Origin: Cyrtodaria siliqua
Lineage: Eukaryota; Mollusca; Bivalvia; Adapedonta; Hiatellidae
Direction of reading: 5' to 3'
DNA: 64,000 nt
Assembly: GCA_037043455.1 (NCBI GenBank)
Contig: JAWPHD010000233.1
Location: 186,001-250,000 of the forward strand
Shown: positions 63,101 to 64,000 of the stretch, one piece after another
Layout of the letters: each line of letters opens with the position of its first letter
Position numbering within the stretch: position 1 is the first letter of the stretch
The notes under the pieces: generated by a model
Seen by the model: the letters and a program-made list of their open reading frames with translations, nothing else
Database searches by the model: none
Told to the model about the DNA's origin: nothing
Made by a program: the position numbers and the translations under genes

Positions 63101-64000
63101 CTTTTTACTGATCTTTAAAGGTGTCATGCTTGTGCCGCAGTTTGTCATTGGTTGATCCTCCATCTCCGTGGCAACCGTCTGCATGTCTGGTCTGACATCC
63201 ACCTCGGCATCTACCGCACAAGCCTGCTCTGTACCCACACCGACATCTACCTGCTCTGGGCCTGAAACCATCACACTTTTATTCTGTGATGGACAGGGAA
63301 CCATGGGAGAGCACATGGTAGACCGTGTCTCATTTCCACTCTGAGTTGTAGCATCAAAGACTGGTACCTGTATTGGTGAACACATGATAGAATGTGTTTC
63401 TCTAACATTCTGTATTGCAGCATCAGACATGGGTACCAGCATGGGTGAGCACATTACAGACTGTGTCTCCATTTCCATTGGAGAGCAGGAAGCAGACTGT
63501 GTCACAATTACCCTGACAGGGGTCTGTGGATCTGTAACCAGCGACACATCGTGAAAGGTGATGATATCTGTGGACGTGGAAGAATCATGGGAAAAGGTTG
63601 GTATTGGCGAGCAGGCAACAGATTGATAATTTCCCGGTGAGGTGTATGCAGTTTTCATGAGGTCAGGAACAGAACTGCTAGGTGAAGCAGTAGAATTTAA
63701 AATTATTTCTGGACAAACGGGGCCATTGTCAGTATCCAAGACTATTGCAGAGTCACAATTATTCACAAATTTACTTTCCGACAGTTCAAATCTGGAGCAG
63801 TACACACACGTGTCTAACTTGCAGTCTTTAACCAATGTACACGAGCATGGATTGGTCTCCAACTGTGGCATTGGCGAGCAAGCGACGTTGTGTGTCAATT
63901 TCGCTGTCCCGTCGCTTGGTATCCAATGTAGCTGATGCACCATGTCTTCCTTAGACACTACTGAGCTGGCCAATGATGATGTGGCCTTCTTCACCCTCTG
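44345..64000 (-). CDS. Multi-exon coiled-coil protein gene, 16 coding exons, 5' end beyond window
   Basis: Sixteen minus-strand exons join in compatible phase with GT donors and AG acceptors: 63090-64000, 62362-62500, 61329-61472, 59838-59981, 58418-58510, 57672-57806, 56377-56470, 55472-55619, 54093-54155, 53544-53739, 53098-53138, 52076-52244, 51054-51658, 49941-50121, 47203-47379 and 44345-44644. Together they encode at least 1,179 residues ending in TGA at 44345-44347. The first 300 residues are disordered with six Cys-Ser-Pro motifs. The remainder is mostly heptad-rich coiled coil, except exon 13, which is mainly disordered. The C-terminus (KAARRIKKLEDNWKKADEEV) is charged helix. I do not recognise it with certainty; a spindle or centrosomal coiled-coil protein (SPAG5/astrin-like) is possible. 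There is no motor, kinase or other enzymatic motif. The frame is intact, so it is a live gene. Confidence 0.88.
45353..45674. mobile_element. TTAA MITE family 1 (copy 1), about 320 bp
   Basis: TTAAAGGGACACATGGCAATC at the left and GATTGCCGTGTGTCCCTTTAA at the right are inverted repeats bounded by TTAA. Nearly the same element lies at 62034-62355. TTAA ends suggest piggyBac-type mobilisation, by inference. Located in an intron of the coiled-coil gene. Confidence 0.75.
45812..46775 (+). mobile_element. Tandem-core element, about six 120-150 bp units
   Basis: Opens GTCTCCCCCCACTGGGGAAA (a GGGG/CCCC hairpin), closes CCACTTCATGGGGCAGAC. Units share CCATAACTCTGCCAAAA, TGATATGCGCAACTAGGC, TTCACTGAAATC and GGGGTTCAGGAGAACTAGTC. 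Intronic. Confidence 0.65.
47203..47379 (-). CDS. Coiled-coil gene, exon 15 of window
   Basis: 177 nt, phase 0: RQQLEMRHLRGKIQGLEGEK, then LLNEQIGDLLQQIEGHSSS. Acceptor CTGTTTCAG, donor GTACAT. Confidence 0.9.
47573..47700 (+). repeat. 22-bp minisatellite, six units
   Basis: GTCAGTACATTGTCATATACAG repeated six times nearly perfectly. The repeated peptides visible in two frames are a consequence of the array. Confidence 0.92.
48065..48295 (+). repeat. A-rich low-complexity stretch
   Basis: About 230 bp of almost pure A with T interruptions (AAATAAAAATAATAATAAT). The long antisense frame of Phe, Ile and Tyr here is an artefact of composition. Confidence 0.9.
49249..49281. repeat. Terminal hairpin of pearl-like copy 2
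   Basis: AGCTCTACTGGCCGAA pairs perfectly with TTCGGCCAGTAGAGCT, leaving a single C as loop, followed by AAAAAC. A degenerate solo end (ATAAGCTCGTCTGGC, TAGTAGAGCTAAAAAC) lies at 60477-60507. Confidence 0.85.
49287..49800 (+). mobile_element. Tandem-core element sharing ends with 32065-32880
   Basis: Begins ATCGGTAGAACTGATGGATG and ends CTATAGGCTCGCCCTTGGGG. Two core units share AAATTACAAAGGGCAATAAC, TGAAGTTTCATTGCAGTC or GAGAAGTTTCATTGCAGTC, and GACAGAGTTAC. It abuts the pearl-like copy 2. Intronic. Confidence 0.6.
49941..50121 (-). CDS. Coiled-coil gene, exon 14 of window
   Basis: 181 nt, phase 2 to 0: DDLNCRLSQCEYTENRLQAE, then VDKIKNLAKQLQDKLEEMSD. Acceptor CATTTTAG, donor GTGAGA. Confidence 0.9.
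50970..51040 (+). repeat. SINE-like fragment
   Basis: Nearly the same as 18430-18505: AAATTGGATTTTATAGTCGC, ACCAACAGCTTAGGTGATAT and CTGACTTTCCAGCTT. It ends about 14 bp from the donor of exon 13 (51054). Confidence 0.55.
51054..51658 (-). CDS. Coiled-coil gene, exon 13 of window
   Basis: 605 nt, phase 0 to 2. Mostly disordered, Ser-rich (SITPPSHNAQLSQNSLVLQI; VVDSPGTLSRKRLGFSGNSA), ending in a helix (LSKVSEIFVQIIRVAQLIEK). Ser-Pro and Ser-rich sites suggest regulated phosphorylation. Acceptor CATTTTCAG, donor GTAAGT. Confidence 0.88.
52076..52244 (-). CDS. Coiled-coil gene, exon 12 of window
   Basis: 169 nt, phase 2 to 0: ATLDSTQDELTGTKDHATRL, then EIADCSTAIGELTDHMTDV. Acceptor CCATTCAG, donor GTATGT. 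A TTAA MITE begins 37 bp upstream of the acceptor (52281-52799). Confidence 0.88.
52281..52799. mobile_element. TTAA MITE family 2 (copy 1) with tRNA-like segment
   Basis: Bounded by TTAAAGGGTCAATGTCCGTA and TACGGACAGTGTCCCTTTAA, about 520 bp. Copy 2 is at 54662-55180. On the minus strand, GCCCGGTTAGCTCAGTCGGG (around 52510-52530) matches a Pol III A box (TAGCTCAGTCGG). The later GGGCTGCGAGTATAAG is a degenerate B box. Intronic. Confidence 0.78.
53098..53138 (-). CDS. Coiled-coil gene, exon 11 of window
   Basis: 41-nt micro-exon, phase 0 to 2: DCCASLRAKEQDL. Acceptor TTTTGCAG, donor GTATGTAAG. Its length and phase are needed to keep the reading frame between exons 10 and 12. Confidence 0.82.
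53544..53739 (-). CDS. Coiled-coil gene, exon 10 of window
   Basis: 196 nt, phase 2 to 0: KHLLVVNLQRTLEMREHDID, then QLEKDLFECREVIYTQLEA and LELMKSENAMLK. Acceptor GTATTGCAG, donor GTAAGT. Confidence 0.9.
54093..54155 (-). CDS. Coiled-coil gene, exon 9 of window
   Basis: 63 nt, phase 2 to 2: LSESQNRHKKDVEKLQESEE. Acceptor TTTTCTTCTAG, donor GTGAGT. Too short for a stand-alone ORF call; found from splice sites and phase. Confidence 0.85.
54662..55180. mobile_element. TTAA MITE family 2 (copy 2) with tRNA-like segment
   Basis: Bounded by TTAAAGGGACACTGTCCGTA and TACGGACAGTGTCCCTTTAA, perfect TIRs of about 20 bp. On the minus strand it has GCCCGCTTAGCTCAGTCTGG (A-box-like, about 54895-54920) and GGGCTGTGAGTTCAAACGC (B-box-like, about 54815-54835), nearer to the canonical GTTCAA than copy 1. 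Same orientation as copy 1, in another intron of the same gene. Confidence 0.8.
54815..54920 (-). other. tRNA-like segment inside MITE
   Basis: A-box and B-box words lie about 75 nt apart on the minus strand, farther than in most tRNAs, and no convincing anticodon arm can be drawn. It is best seen as a tRNA-derived (SINE-like) relic, not a functional tRNA gene. Confidence 0.45.
55472..55619 (-). CDS. Coiled-coil gene, exon 8 of window
   Basis: 148 nt, phase 1 to 2: ELGEVKPASECLSIENSELK, then RLEGVISNLQTSITLKEGQ. Acceptor GTATTCAG, donor GTTAGT. Confidence 0.88.
56377..56470 (-). CDS. Coiled-coil gene, exon 7 of window
   Basis: 94 nt, phase 0 to 1: LNSELQSVTSELSTTRETMS then TLQEQLDRSSK. Acceptor TGCTTACAG, donor GTAAAA. 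Confidence 0.88.
56567..56968. mobile_element. MITE with TIR AGGGTTCAAATTTAA
   Basis: AGGGTTCAAATTTAACACTT at the left and its counterpart TATTAAATTTGATCCCT at the right are inverted repeats. The interior has repeated words GCAAGTAGA and GCACTTGCTA. Intronic. No target duplication seen. Confidence 0.55.
57096..57290 (-). mobile_element. Short MITE with TIR AATTAACATGTCGCCA (copy 2)
   Basis: Inverted copy of 37068-37252: CAATTAACATGATGTCAGTA at the left, GTGGCGACATGTTAATTG at the right, with CCGACAAACAATAGCATGTG (minus strand) in the interior. Intronic. Confidence 0.7.
57322..57560 (+). mobile_element. SINE, second copy
   Basis: TTATATTGCACCAACAGGAA, AGAATGGGCCTAGAACCTTC, AACTGCAGAGTTGCTGCAAA and GACCTTGAATGAACATGAAA match the minus strand of 27786-28130. 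Intronic, opposite strand to the host gene. Confidence 0.7.
57672..57806 (-). CDS. Coiled-coil gene, exon 6 of window
   Basis: 135 nt, phase 0: KKELSEQRGELKTELLLLED and QMQAEREQMTNIVATC. Acceptor ATTTTACAG, donor GTAATG. Confidence 0.9.
58418..58510 (-). CDS. Coiled-coil gene, exon 5 of window
   Basis: 93 nt, phase 0: GQLEEALSTSYMKVKATGDG and ILSMKNTLEQQ. Acceptor CATGATCAG (weak pyrimidine tract), donor GTTTGT. Confidence 0.85.
58660..59280 (+). mobile_element. Tandem-core element (three or four units)
   Basis: Units contain AAAGGGGCATAACTCT, CCAAAATGAAG and GTGAAGTTTCATGAACATGG. The right side has GTGACAGACGACGATGGACA and CCCCGAGTGTCTGCCATGC. Related ends recur at 59500-59540. Intronic. 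Confidence 0.55.
59838..59981 (-). CDS. Coiled-coil gene, exon 4 of window
   Basis: 144 nt, phase 0: VISIREEYEKTDYHDHFLSS and LVRQLQAELEQYTQLLGD. Acceptor TTCATTTTAG, donor GTATTT. Same length as exon 3, perhaps from exon duplication, though the sequences differ. Confidence 0.9.
60045..60215 (+). mobile_element. SINE-like repeat
   Basis: CAATTGAATTGAATGTTGTT, then TTTAACGGCTCATCAACACA and TTCTTTAACGTGCTCGGAGG, ending near GGGACCGCCCGG. The opening resembles that of the other SINE family in this window, but the body differs. No target duplication identified. Confidence 0.5.
61329..61472 (-). CDS. Coiled-coil gene, exon 3 of window
   Basis: 144 nt, phase 0: NLQKQVEELSSSLEEEQKRF and EWRIKCEGLESELGAM, a clear heptad pattern. 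Acceptor TTATTTCAG, donor GTAATC. Confidence 0.9.
62034..62355. mobile_element. TTAA MITE family 1 (copy 2), adjoining a splice donor
   Basis: TTAAAGGGACACATGGTAATT at the left and GATTGCCGTGTGTCCCTTTAA at the right. Matches 45353-45674 over its length (both contain AACTAACGGGACGCC). The right end lies 6 bp from the last base of exon 2 (62362). Confidence 0.78.
62362..62500 (-). CDS. Coiled-coil gene, exon 2 of window
   Basis: 139 nt encoding TADDIRKQHPRVLANELDTL and NTKLEAEVHNMEKD. Acceptor TTCACAG. The donor GTACGATT is followed at once by the TTAA end of a MITE (62034-62355). Phase 2 in, phase 0 out. Confidence 0.88.
62687..63075 (+). mobile_element. Tandem-core-type element remnant
   Basis: Opens GAGCTGTCGCCTTTTAAGGG (GTCGCC...GGGCGAC hairpin), has a CA microsatellite at 62732-62750, GGCCTTGACCTTTGACCTAC (also at 59420), two GGAGTTA-centred units and ends GTCTACAGACAGACAGACAG. 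Intronic, next to the donor of exon 1. Confidence 0.55.
63090..64000 (-). CDS. Coiled-coil gene, exon 1 in window (partial): Cys-Ser-Pro repeat region
   Basis: About 303 residues, open to the window edge, so a real start is not seen (the frame has only a GTG near 63994; the first ATG gives MVHQLHWIP). Six copies of a Ser-x-x-Cys-Ser-Pro-Met/Ile-like motif (VACSPM, VACSPI, ASCSPM, VMCSPM, IMCSPI, TMCSPM) lie in a disordered, Ser/Thr/Pro-rich stretch, followed by GVGTEQ and NCGTSMTPLK. Donor GTGAGT at 63084-63089. The exon ends in phase 2. Confidence 0.85.

Overview
This is eukaryotic nuclear DNA from an invertebrate, most probably a bivalve mollusc. The evidence is: spliced genes with GT/AG introns; a ROC-COR GTPase with a C-terminal death domain (a class expanded in molluscs); a Polinton/Maverick; two decayed APE-type LINEs; and many short elements with tandem core repeats resembling the 'pearl' elements described in oysters. 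The species cannot be fixed from sequence alone. Nothing bacterial was seen (no operons, no CRISPR array).

Layout. 1-447: low-complexity and repeat-rich flank. 448-9580: a shortened, decayed Polinton of about 9.1 kb with terminal inverted repeats (TIRs) of about 0.42 kb. On the minus strand it holds remnants of protein-primed DNA polymerase B and two Polinton-specific proteins. On the plus strand it holds a packaging ATPase, a broken coiled-coil/beta (fibre-like) gene, a hydrophobic capsid-associated protein, an adenain-like protease whose catalytic cysteine codon reads TGA, a broken zinc-ribbon plus phospholipase-A2-like gene, and a frameshifted RVE integrase with a C-terminal chromodomain. 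No major capsid gene was found. An AT-rich box precedes several of its start codons. 9581-15681: noncoding repeats, including a 1.3 kb TIR element carrying a RecQ-helicase-like fragment and a pearl-like tandem array. 15682-18188: a large intact exon of a ROC-COR-death-domain protein. About 19526-24560: LINE A, with RNase H, catalytically ruined. About 25925-30460: LINE B, interrupted by at least three nested insertions, one a SINE with a target-site duplication. 30460-44340: noncoding DNA filled with tandem-core elements, hairpins and duplicated elements.

44345-64000 (minus strand): the best host gene in the window. Sixteen coding exons, all joined by GT/AG junctions in compatible phase, encode at least 1,179 residues. 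The protein has an N-terminal disordered region with six Cys-Ser-Pro motifs followed by a long coiled coil. I cannot name it firmly; a spindle or centrosomal coiled-coil protein (SPAG5/astrin-like) is one possibility. Its introns hold two families of TTAA-flanked MITEs, one carrying a tRNA-like segment, plus pearl-like arrays and SINE fragments.

The most distinctive observations are the reduced Polinton (hairpin ends, a shared box before its genes, TGA at the protease nucleophile, zinc ribbon joined to PLA2), the helicase fragment inside a TIR element, the TTAA MITEs with tRNA-like cores, a MITE next to a splice donor, and the Cys-Ser-Pro repeats of the coiled-coil protein. All calls come from reading the sequence; no database search was possible.
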